From the NCBI GenBank assembly GCA_003526525.1, contig DPVV01000318.1:1-5548 (forward strand): a stretch of 5,548 nt of DNA, in the 5' to 3' direction. Each line of letters begins with the position of its first letter. Within the stretch, counting starts at the first letter, position 1. Position numbers and translations under genes: made by a program. Under the pieces are notes generated by a model. That model made no database searches and was not told where the DNA came from. It saw only the letters and a program-made list of their open reading frames with translations. This document shows, piece after piece, positions 1 through 5,548 of the stretch. Source of the stretch: Lachnoclostridium phytofermentans (GTDB lineage: Bacteria > Bacillota > Clostridia > Lachnospirales > Lachnospiraceae).

Positions 1-2
1 AG

Positions 3-80
3 AAAAGCAAGCATCGTGAACTTTGCCTTATAGAATTAGAAAAATCAAAACGACTTTGTTTAAAAAAGATTATACACTGA
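3..80 (+). CDS. Possible 3' end of an upstream gene (partial)
   Basis: A reading frame is open from base 3 to a TGA at 78-80, giving 25 residues that end in ...KKIIH. The stop lies directly before the ribosome binding site of the next gene (81-88), which is the usual arrangement in an operon. The codons (CAT, CGT, CTT, TTA, GAA, AAA) match those of the genes downstream, and the other two forward frames close sooner. The fragment is Lys/Glu/Leu-rich and too short to assign to a family. An open stretch of this length can occur by chance, so this is only a suggestion. If correct, the CofE-like gene is co-transcribed with it. Confidence 0.4.
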   Translation, partial: KSKHRELCLIELEKSKRLCLKKIIH

Positions 81-88
81 GAGGAAGG
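81..88 (+). promoter_or_regulatory. Ribosome binding site of the CofE-like gene
   Basis: GAGGAAGG lies 7 nt before the ATG at 96 and supports that start. No convincing promoter is visible in bases 1-80. The TATACA at 71-76 would start transcription inside this site, so the gene is probably read from a promoter outside the window. Confidence 0.8.
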
Positions 89-95
89 TATACTT

Positions 96-1286
96 ATGGA
101 AAGAAAAGTTGGAACAGTATCAAGAGGTGTTCGTTGCCCTATTATCCGTGAAGGAGATAATTTATCTACTATCGTAGTTAATAGTGTATTAGATGCTGCA
201 GAATCTGAGGGATTTTCCTTAAGAGAAAAAGATGTCATTGCATTAACAGAATCTATCGTTGCACGAGCACAAGGAAATTATGCAAGTGTATCTGCTATTG
301 CTACTGATGTAAAAAACAAACTTGGTGGAGAAACAATTGGTGTAATCTTCCCAATCCTTTCAAGAAATCGTTTTGCGATATGTCTTAAAGGTATTGCTAT
401 GGGTGCTAAAAAAGTAGTTCTTATGTTAAGCTATCCAAGCGATGAAGTGGGAAATGAGTTAGTGTCATTAGACCAATTAGATGAAGCTGGAGTTAACCCA
501 TTTAGCGATGTTCTTACTTTAGAACGTTATCGTGAATTATTTGGAGAGAACAAGCATCCATTTACCGGAGTTGATTATGTTGACTACTACTCCTCTATTA
601 TTAAAGATGCTGGTGCTGATGTTGAAATCGTCTTCTCCAATCAACCAAAAACTATCTTAGAGTATACAAAAAATGTACTTACTTGTGATATCCATACTAG
701 ACTAAGAACCAAGAGAATTTTAAAAGCCGCTGGTGCTGAAAATGTTATTGGCTTAGATGATATCTTAAATACTTCAATCGATGGCAATGGCTATAATGAA
801 AAATTCGGATTATTAGGTTCTAACAAATCTACAGAAGACCAAATTAAGCTATTTCCAAGAGAATGTTTTGATCTTGTAAAGGACATTCAAAAACAAATCA
901 AAGAGAAAACCAATCAACATGTAGAAGTTATGGTATATGGTGATGGTGCATTCAAAGATCCAGTGGGTAAAATCTGGGAGCTTGCTGATCCATGTGTTTC
1001 TCCTGCTTACACGGAAGGATTAGAGGGTACCCCTAATGAAGTTAAATTAAAATATCTCGCAGATAATGATTTTAAGGACTTATCTGGTGATGCTTTAAAA
1101 GAAGCTATTTCCGAACGTATTAAACATAAAGAAGATAATTTAGTAGGTAATATGGCAAGTCAGGGAACTACCCCTCGCCGTTTAACTGACCTCATCGGAT
1201 CTCTTTGTGACTTAACCTCTGGTTCTGGTGACAAAGGAACACCTGTAGTATTAATCCAGGGATATTTCGATAACTTTACAAACTAA
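96..1286 (+). CDS. CofE-like protein (coenzyme F420-0:gamma-glutamyl ligase family)
   Basis: This 396-aa protein appears related to CofE, the GTP- and metal-dependent enzyme that adds gamma-linked glutamate to F420-0. The N-terminal part (about residues 9-60) has the family layout: a short strand, the 'PIIREGDNL' turn, a helix, then 'EKDVIALTESIVARAQG', which matches the CofE pattern of a turn followed by a conserved strand and 'S/T-x-IV-x-x-A-x-G'. A second family-like strand, 'VEVMVYGDGAFKDPVGKIW' (276-294), corresponds to the region where CofE has its metal/GTP site. The C-terminus carries a Gly/Ser-rich segment (TSGSGDKGTP, 374-383) ending in a hydrophobic strand. At 396 aa it is much longer than archaeal CofE (about 250 aa), with extra sequence in the middle (about 110-270) and near the end. 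No signal peptide or membrane segment is seen, so it is probably cytoplasmic. No other F420 gene is present, and most clostridia are not known to make F420, so the real substrate is uncertain. Assignment is from remembered motifs only. Confidence 0.72.
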   Translation: MERKVGTVSRGVRCPIIREGDNLSTIVVNSVLDAAESEGFSLREKDVIALTESIVARAQGNYASVSAIATDVKNKLGGETIGVIFPILSRNRFAICLKGIAMGAKKVVLMLSYPSDEVGNELVSLDQLDEAGVNPFSDVLTLERYRELFGENKHPFTGVDYVDYYSSIIKDAGADVEIVFSNQPKTILEYTKNVLTCDIHTRLRTKRILKAAGAENVIGLDDILNTSIDGNGYNEKFGLLGSNKSTEDQIKLFPRECFDLVKDIQKQIKEKTNQHVEVMVYGDGAFKDPVGKIWELADPCVSPAYTEGLEGTPNEVKLKYLADNDFKDLSGDALKEAISERIKHKEDNLVGNMASQGTTPRRLTDLIGSLCDLTSGSGDKGTPVVLIQGYFDNFTN

Positions 1287-1310
1287 AAACTAGCCATATA
1301 AAATGTCAAG

Positions 1311-1350
1311 GACCAATAAGTTATTTTTACCTAACTTACTGGTCTTTTCT
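1311..1350 (+). terminator. Intrinsic terminator after the CofE-like gene
   Basis: The arms 1311-1323 (GACCAATAAGTTA) and 1332-1344 (TAACTTACTGGTC) form a 13-bp stem with one A/C mismatch and an 8-nt loop, followed by TTTTCT. It begins 25 nt after the stop codon. The reverse strand has no T-run after the hairpin, so it works for + strand transcription only. It separates the CofE-like gene from the first hcp gene. Confidence 0.85.
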
Positions 1351-1507
1351 ATTATCTATAGTTTCATTCCTCTGTCATAAATCCTAATTATTTCTTATAT
1401 AATCTTTTATATTCTATATATTATTTCAAAATAGCTCTATGAGATGAAAGTTATATCACTGCGCGAAAGCAAGTATTTTTACTCATATTATAATATTATT
1501 ATACTTC

Positions 1508-1521
1508 GTTGTAAAAACAAC
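1508..1521. promoter_or_regulatory. CRP/FNR-type operator candidate before the first hcp gene
   Basis: GTTGT-AAAA-ACAAC is a perfect inverted repeat with 5-bp arms and a 4-bp centre, the same form as FNR-family sites (TTGAT-N4-ATCAA). hcp genes in anaerobes are known targets of HcpR, a CRP/FNR-family regulator of nitrosative stress, which makes HcpR or a relative the natural candidate. The half-site does not equal the FNR consensus, and no regulator gene is in the window. If the upstream TATAAT at 1489-1494 were the real promoter, the same site would lie just downstream of the start and would suit repression instead. Confidence 0.5.
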
Positions 1522-1578
1522 AGATTTTTCATGTCTCATACAATACAATAGTGACATAGCAACAAGCAATAAATAAAA

Positions 1579-1586
1579 AAGGAGAG
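1579..1586 (+). promoter_or_regulatory. Ribosome binding site of the first hcp gene
   Basis: AAGGAGAG lies 7 nt before the ATG at 1594. The start places the first cluster cysteine at residue 6, as is usual for Hcp, which begins almost directly with its MFCxQC motif. Confidence 0.85.
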
Positions 1587-1593
1587 ATAAAAT

Positions 1594-3459
1594 ATGAGTC
1601 AAATGTTTTGTTATCAATGTCAAGAAACTGCAGGAAATAAAGGTTGTACCCTTAATGGTGTCTGCGGTAAAACTGCTGCCTTAGCAAATATACAAGATTT
1701 ACTTATCTATGTAACAAAAGGATTATCTGAGGTAACAACAAAACTTCGTTTAGAAGGCGGTAACATCTCATCAGAAGTTAATCACTACATTACATTAAAT
1801 CTTTTTACAACTATAACAAACGCCAATTTTGATGATGAAGTTTTCTTTCAAAGAGTGAAAGAAACCTTAGCCATGAAAGAAAATTTAATCAATCAGTTAA
1901 ATAATAAAGAAAACTTATCCGAAGCTGCTCTTTGGACTTTACCAGTAGATAGCACAAAGGATGAAATCGAATCCATGATTGCAAAGTCCAATTCCGATGA
2001 AGTCGGAGTATTAGCAACCAAGGAAGAAGACGTTCGTTCTTTACGTGAGTTAATCACTTATGGACTAAAAGGTCTTTCCGCTTATGTAAAGCATGCAAAT
2101 GCTTTAAGTTATGATGAGGAAGCTATCGCTATCTTTATGCAGGAAGCTTTAGCTAAATTACTTGATGATACTTTAACAGTTGATGAATTAATTGCATTAA
2201 CAATGGAAACAGGTAAATTTGGCGTAGATGGTATGGCATTACTTGATAAAGCGAATACCACAACTTATGGAAATCCAGAAATCACAAAAGTAAATATCGG
2301 TGTTGGAACAAATCCTGGTATCCTTGTATCTGGCCATGATTTATCTGACTTAGAGCAATTATTGATTCAGACAGAAGGAACAGGTATTGATGTTTATACT
2401 CACTCCGAAATGCTTCCTGCTCACTATTATCCAAACCTTAAGAAATTTAAGCATTTAAAAGGTAACTACGGAAATGCTTGGTGGAAACAAAATGAAGAGT
2501 TTGAAAAATTCAATGGTCCAATTTTAATGACTACAAACTGTATTGTACCTCCAAGAGCTTCTTATAAAGATAGATTATATACAACTGGTGCTGCTGGCTA
2601 TGTAGGATGTCAACATATTGATGGGGAATCCGGTAGCAAGAAAGATTTCTCAGTAATTATTAAGCATGCATTACAGTGTGAAGCTCCAGTGGAAATTGAA
2701 ACTGGTGAAATCATTGGTGGATTCGCTCATGCTCAGGTTCTTGCACTTGCAGACGCAGTAGTAGGTGCTGTTAAATCAGGCGCTATTAAGAAGTTTGTTG
2801 TAATGGCAGGCTGTGATGGACGTGCAAAATCAAGAAATTACTATACTGATTTTGCTAAAGCACTTCCAAACGACACTGTAATCTTAACTGCAGGTTGTGC
2901 AAAATATAAATATAACAAGTTAGACTTAGGTGATATCGGAGGAATTCCTCGTGTATTAGATGCTGGTCAATGTAATGACTCCTACTCCTTAGCTCTTATC
3001 GCATTAAAATTAAAAGAAGTCTTCGAATTAAGTGATATTAATGAATTACCAATCATCTATAACATTGCATGGTATGAGCAAAAAGCAGTTATCGTTTTAC
3101 TCTCCCTTCTTTACTTAGGAGTAAAAAACATTCATTTAGGACCAACACTACCTGCTTTCCTTTCCCCAAATGTTGCAAATGTTTTAGTCAATAACTTTGG
3201 AATCGCTGGAATTCAGACTGTAGAAGAAGACATGGATTTATTCTTTGGAAAAGATACTTCTGAAAGCACCTCCGATGAAATTACAAAGGATACTGTAATT
3301 GGAGATATTCTTAAAATCAATCCTGAAAGTGCTTCTACACTTATGGAAGCTGGTATGCACTGCCTTGGCTGCCCTGCATCACAGATGGAGACATTAGAAG
3401 AAGCTTGCGGTGTTCATGGAATTGATGTTGAAGAACTCCTTAATAAGTTAAATGCCTAA
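1594..3459 (+). CDS. hcp: Hybrid cluster protein (hydroxylamine/NO reductase) with C-terminal CXXC domain
   Basis: Hcp is a cytoplasmic iron-sulfur enzyme first described as reducing hydroxylamine to ammonia and now thought to act mainly as a high-affinity NO reductase. The N-terminal cysteines C6-x2-C9-x8-C18-x5-C24 have the spacing of the strict-anaerobe class that binds [4Fe-4S]. All seven hybrid-cluster ligands known from Desulfovibrio Hcp are visible: H248 (SGHDL), E272 (THSEM), C316 (TTNC), C407 (AGCDGR, the persulfidated position), C435 ([11 protein letters not shown]), C460 (GQCNDSYS) and E495 (WYEQK, with K497). The core ends near residue 550, the normal family length. A Ser/Thr/acid-rich linker (about 551-563) then leads to an extra domain (about 564-621) with C590-LG-C593 in '[19 protein letters not shown]', which matches DUF1858 / the Hcp-associated redox-disulfide domain. 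The sequence around C407-E495 resembles my memory of Desulfovibrio Hcp. No Hcr reductase is nearby. The gene has its own promoter region, and family assignment is very secure. Confidence 0.96.
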   Translation: MSQMFCYQCQETAGNKGCTLNGVCGKTAALANIQDLLIYVTKGLSEVTTKLRLEGGNISSEVNHYITLNLFTTITNANFDDEVFFQRVKETLAMKENLINQLNNKENLSEAALWTLPVDSTKDEIESMIAKSNSDEVGVLATKEEDVRSLRELITYGLKGLSAYVKHANALSYDEEAIAIFMQEALAKLLDDTLTVDELIALTMETGKFGVDGMALLDKANTTTYGNPEITKVNIGVGTNPGILVSGHDLSDLEQLLIQTEGTGIDVYTHSEMLPAHYYPNLKKFKHLKGNYGNAWWKQNEEFEKFNGPILMTTNCIVPPRASYKDRLYTTGAAGYVGCQHIDGESGSKKDFSVIIKHALQCEAPVEIETGEIIGGFAHAQVLALADAVVGAVKSGAIKKFVVMAGCDGRAKSRNYYTDFAKALPNDTVILTAGCAKYKYNKLDLGDIGGIPRVLDAGQCNDSYSLALIALKLKEVFELSDINELPIIYNIAWYEQKAVIVLLSLLYLGVKNIHLGPTLPAFLSPNVANVLVNNFGIAGIQTVEEDMDLFFGKDTSESTSDEITKDTVIGDILKINPESASTLMEAGMHCLGCPASQMETLEEACGVHGIDVEELLNKLNA

Positions 3460-3542
3460 TATAAACGCATTGATATAGCTCCTTAATCCCCTAAAGACAC
3501 AAATAATTTACTCCCCTCTAAACGTAAATATAGATAGCTTTC

Positions 3543-3623
3543 TAATAATAAGCAGGTACAACGTGTATCTTCCCTGATTGCCTAGTTGCATACCGGAAGT
3601 TCGCGTTATACCTGCTATTATTA
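3543..3623. repeat. Large imperfect hairpin / palindromic element between the hcp genes
   Basis: The outer arms TAATAATA-(A)-GCAGGTA (3543-3558) and TACCTGC-TATTATTA (3609-3623) pair over 15 bp with one bulged A. After a 1x1 mismatch the stem resumes with 3560-3565 against 3602-3607 (AACGTG/CGCGTT, one G-T pair). After a small internal loop it resumes again with CTTCC (3569-3573) against GGAAG (3595-3599). The 21-nt apex can form a 3-bp mini-stem (TGC/GCA, 3579-3581 and 3588-3590). No T-run follows, so it is not a standard terminator, though it could still end or protect the hcp1 transcript. It could also be a dispersed palindromic repeat (MITE- or REP-like) or a structured RNA. The pairing is seen directly; the role is unknown. 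Confidence 0.65.
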
Positions 3624-3804
3624 TATGTACTTCTGATTTCATAGCTTTATTTGTCAAAATTGTTTTATGGAGTTTCTATTCCTATCTTATCAGATACAGA
3701 AAGCGCCAACTTTCCTATCATATGTTTTAAAACAAGTTACCTTTCACTTCCATAAATGAATAAAAAACCTTGAACAATAGAAACTATTAGGATAAATACA
3801 GAAA

Positions 3805-3811
3805 AGAGAGG
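3805..3811 (+). promoter_or_regulatory. Ribosome binding site of the second hcp gene
   Basis: AGAGAGG lies 7 nt before the ATG at 3819. It favours this start over the in-frame ATGs at 3831 and 3849, which would bring the protein closer to the usual Hcp N-terminus but have no comparable site. Confidence 0.75.
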
Positions 3812-3818
3812 TTTATTT

Positions 3819-5495
3819 ATGGGAAATAGTATGGATTTAGGATATGAAATGTTTTGTTATCAGTGTGAGCAAACCGCAGGTGGAAAAGGCTGTACCAAAC
3901 AAGGGGTATGTGGTAAAACGGCAGAAATCGCAAATCTTCAGGATTTACTAGTATTTCAGGTAAAAGGTATCAGCTGCTATGCAAAAGAAATGATCGAACA
4001 AGGTGAACATATCGATAAATCAATTGTTATTCTAATTGAAAACATATTATTCACAACATTAACGAATGTTAATTTTGACGCTTCTGTCCATGTTGAATTA
4101 TTAAAAGAATCTCAAAAGGTAAAAGAATCCCTTCGAAATCTCGTTGGTGAAATTCATAATAATACCGCTCATGCCACCTATAACTTACCTGAAACCAAAA
4201 CCGAAATGTTAAAGGACGCTCCACTAGCGGGTATCATGTATGATAATACTCTAGATCCAGATATTCGCTCCTTAAGACAAACTATTCTCTATGGTCTGAA
4301 AGGAATCAGTGCATATGGTCATCAAGCAAGAGCGCTGGGCTACTATAGTGATCAATTGGATGATTTTTATATTCTTGCTCTCGAAGCTACTACAGACGAT
4401 AAGCTAAGTGTTGAAGAGTTGATTCGATGGACAATGAGAACCGGAGAAATGGCAATCGAGGTAATGAAAAAACTTGATGAAGCTAATACTAACACCTATA
4501 AAAATCCGACTCCGCATAAGGTTAATGTCAAAATTAAAAAAGGTCCATTTATCATAGTTTCCGGCCATGACTTAAAGGATCTTGAAATTCTGTTAATACA
4601 AACAAAAGGTATGGGAATCAATATTTATACCCATGGGGAAATGATTCCTTCTCACGGCTATCCAAATCTAAAAAAATATCCTCATCTCGTTGGCAATTTT
4701 GGAGGCGCGTGGCAAGATCAACAGAAACAATTTGATAATATTCCCGGATGCATCTTAATGACTACCAATTGTCTTATGAAACCTAGAGAATCCTATAAAG
4801 ACAGAATTTATAGCACAAATGTTGTTGGATGGGATGGAGTTAAGCATATTAAGAAAGACGAAAATGGAGAAAAAGACTTTAGCGAAATAATTCAGCAAGC
4901 GTTAGAATTAGGTGGATTCCCAGAAGATGAAGAACCACATGAAATTTTAGTTGGTTTTGGACATCATGCAACCCTAAGTTATGCTGAAAAAATAGTAGAA
5001 GCGGTAAAAAGCGGGCAACTTAGACATTTCTTTCTTATCGGCGGATGTGATGGAGCTAGGCCAGGCCGCAACTATTATACCGAATTTGCCCAGTTGGTCC
5101 CAGAGGATTGCATTATTTTGACATTAGCCTGTGGTAAATACCGCTTTAATAAACTCGACTTTGGTGAAGTTGCTGGTCTGCCAAGGTTATTAGATGTTGG
5201 TCAATGCAATGATGTCTATTCAGCGATACGGATTGCTACAGCTTTAGCAGATGCTTTCCAGACAAGTGTAAACGGTTTACCTCTTTCCTTAATCGTCTCA
5301 TGGTATGAGCAGAAAGCCGTTGCAGATTTATTAGCATTACTTTCATTGGGAATCAAAAGTATTTACCTTGGACCGTCCTTGCCAGCATTTCTTAGTCCTA
5401 ATGTTTTACAGTATCTTGTTGATACCTTTGATATAAAAGCAATTAGTACTGCAGAAGATGATATAAAAACATGCTTGAAACAAAGTATAGCATAA
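3819..5495 (+). CDS. hcp: Second hybrid cluster protein (hydroxylamine/NO reductase), no CXXC tail
   Basis: This is a 558-aa Hcp paralogue, about the usual family length, expected to act in the cytoplasm on NO and/or hydroxylamine. The N-terminal cluster motif is C13-x2-C16-x8-C25-x5-C31, again the strict-anaerobe [4Fe-4S] spacing. The hybrid-cluster ligands are all present: H250 (SGHDL), E274 (THGEM), C318 (TTNC), C410 (GGCDGA), C438 (LACGKYRFNKL), C463 (GQCNDVYS) and E497 (WYEQK, with K499). About ten residues (MGNSMDLGYE) precede the usual MFCYQC start. The protein stops after the core (...DDIKTCLKQSIA), so it lacks the CXXC domain of the upstream copy. From residue 375 on (GFGHHA, GGCDGARPGRNYYTEF, LTLACGKYRFNKLDFG, GLPRLLDVGQCND) it reads more like the enterobacterial type than its neighbour does. 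The two are therefore distinct subfamilies rather than a fresh duplication. The 359-bp gap before it suggests separate transcription. Confidence 0.96.
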   Translation: MGNSMDLGYEMFCYQCEQTAGGKGCTKQGVCGKTAEIANLQDLLVFQVKGISCYAKEMIEQGEHIDKSIVILIENILFTTLTNVNFDASVHVELLKESQKVKESLRNLVGEIHNNTAHATYNLPETKTEMLKDAPLAGIMYDNTLDPDIRSLRQTILYGLKGISAYGHQARALGYYSDQLDDFYILALEATTDDKLSVEELIRWTMRTGEMAIEVMKKLDEANTNTYKNPTPHKVNVKIKKGPFIIVSGHDLKDLEILLIQTKGMGINIYTHGEMIPSHGYPNLKKYPHLVGNFGGAWQDQQKQFDNIPGCILMTTNCLMKPRESYKDRIYSTNVVGWDGVKHIKKDENGEKDFSEIIQQALELGGFPEDEEPHEILVGFGHHATLSYAEKIVEAVKSGQLRHFFLIGGCDGARPGRNYYTEFAQLVPEDCIILTLACGKYRFNKLDFGEVAGLPRLLDVGQCNDVYSAIRIATALADAFQTSVNGLPLSLIVSWYEQKAVADLLALLSLGIKSIYLGPSLPAFLSPNVLQYLVDTFDIKAISTAEDDIKTCLKQSIA

Positions 5496-5526
5496 GAGCA
5501 CAAGTAAATGTAGTACGTGACATTTC

Positions 5527-5548
5527 AGCAGGAGCTTGAACTCCTGCT
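5527..5548 (+). terminator. Probable terminator hairpin of the second hcp gene (cut by window end)
   Basis: AGCAGGAG (5527-5534) and CTCCTGCT (5541-5548) form a perfect 8-bp stem with loop CTTGAA, 31 nt after the stop codon. The window ends at the last base of the stem, so a T-run cannot be checked. The position and GC-rich stem fit an intrinsic terminator. Confidence 0.65.

Larger units (their letters stand above)
1351..1593 (+). promoter_or_regulatory. Promoter and leader region of the first hcp gene
   Basis: This is AT-rich DNA with no open frame of note. Several -10-like boxes are present: TATAAT at 1398-1403, TATAAT at 1489-1494 (inside the 12-bp palindrome ATATTATAATAT, 1485-1496), and TACAAT at 1539-1544 and 1544-1549. 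None has a good -35 box 16-18 bp upstream, which fits an activator-dependent promoter. The best placed is TACAAT at 1544-1549, because the inverted repeat at 1508-1521 is centred exactly 41.5 bp before the start it predicts (A1556). The choice of promoter is inference. Confidence 0.5.
3460..3818 (+). promoter_or_regulatory. 359-bp gap: structured element and leader of the second hcp gene
   Basis: There is no supported gene here. The first 80 bases show nothing clear; in particular there is no simple terminator directly after the first hcp stop. A large hairpin fills 3543-3623. A smaller imperfect hairpin follows at 3693-3719 (GATA-CA-GAAAG, loop CGCCAA, CTTTC-C-TATC) without a T-run. Next come the palindrome TGTTTTAAAACA (3723-3734), a possible -35 box TTGAAC (3770-3775), and a weak -10 candidate around 3791-3798 (GATAAATA). 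The spacing and the -10 match are poor, so the promoter position is uncertain. Confidence 0.45.

Noticed and set aside
71..76. TATACA as a -10 box for the CofE-like gene
   Set aside because: Transcription would start at about 83, inside the ribosome binding site, and no -35 box is at the right distance.
1489..1494. Perfect TATAAT as the hcp1 promoter
   Set aside because: There is no -35 match 16-18 bp upstream and no TG extension. In DNA this AT-rich a perfect box is common by chance. It is kept only as an alternative to the 1544-1549 box.
1531..1557. Imperfect inverted repeat ATGTCTC / GTGACAT flanking the -10 boxes
   Set aside because: It has only 6 of 7 pairs with a 17-bp gap, and no known regulator type fits clearly.
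3693..3719. Small hairpin GAAAG/CTTTC as the hcp1 terminator
   Set aside because: It has a weak stem with an internal loop, no T-run, and lies about 235 nt after the stop codon.
3756..3773. Five-residue ORF (MNKKP) before the second hcp gene as a leader peptide
   Set aside because: It has no ribosome binding site, no codon bias suggesting attenuation and no terminator structure after it.
1..5548. CRISPR arrays, tRNA or rRNA genes, transposase genes, Hcr reductase
   Set aside because: No spaced direct repeats, RNA-gene signatures, transposase frames or flavin/[2Fe-2S] reductase frame were seen.

Overview
The window looks like chromosomal DNA of a low-GC, strictly anaerobic Firmicute, most likely a clostridial or Lachnospiraceae-type organism. 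This rests on the AT-rich codon use (TTA, AAA, GAA, AAT favoured), strong purine-rich Shine-Dalgarno sites about 7 nt before each start, AT-rich intergenic DNA, and two hybrid cluster proteins with the N-terminal cysteine spacing typical of strict anaerobes. The species is not determined. All recognised genes are on the + strand.

Layout: (1) Bases 3-80 may be the last codons of an upstream gene, ending just before the next ribosome binding site. (2) Bases 96-1286 encode a 396-aa protein related to coenzyme F420-0:gamma-glutamyl ligase (CofE), followed by a good intrinsic terminator at 1311-1350. (3) Bases 1287-1593 are a regulatory gap. It holds a perfect 14-bp inverted repeat of CRP/FNR-like 5-4-5 form (GTTGT-AAAA-ACAAC), placed exactly where a class II activator would sit relative to a TACAAT -10 box. 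(4) Bases 1594-3459 encode a 621-aa hybrid cluster protein (Hcp, 'hydroxylamine reductase'/NO reductase family) with all cluster ligands and an extra C-terminal CXXC domain of the DUF1858 / Hcp-associated redox-disulfide type. (5) Bases 3460-3818 are a long gap with a large imperfect hairpin (3543-3623) and several small palindromes before the second gene. (6) Bases 3819-5495 encode a second, different Hcp paralogue of 558 aa without the CXXC domain. It is followed by an 8-bp hairpin at the window edge, probably its terminator.

Taken together this is a nitrosative-stress module with two non-identical Hcp copies. Each has its own leader region, so they are probably transcribed and controlled separately. 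No Hcr-type NADH oxidoreductase is visible, so electrons must come from elsewhere (for example ferredoxin or rubredoxin). The CXXC tail of the first Hcp could be a built-in redox partner. The CofE-like gene is closed off by its own terminator and need not be functionally linked. The strongest points for follow-up are the CRP/FNR-like operator, the Hcp-DUF1858 fusion, the paralogue pair, and the 81-nt structured element between them.
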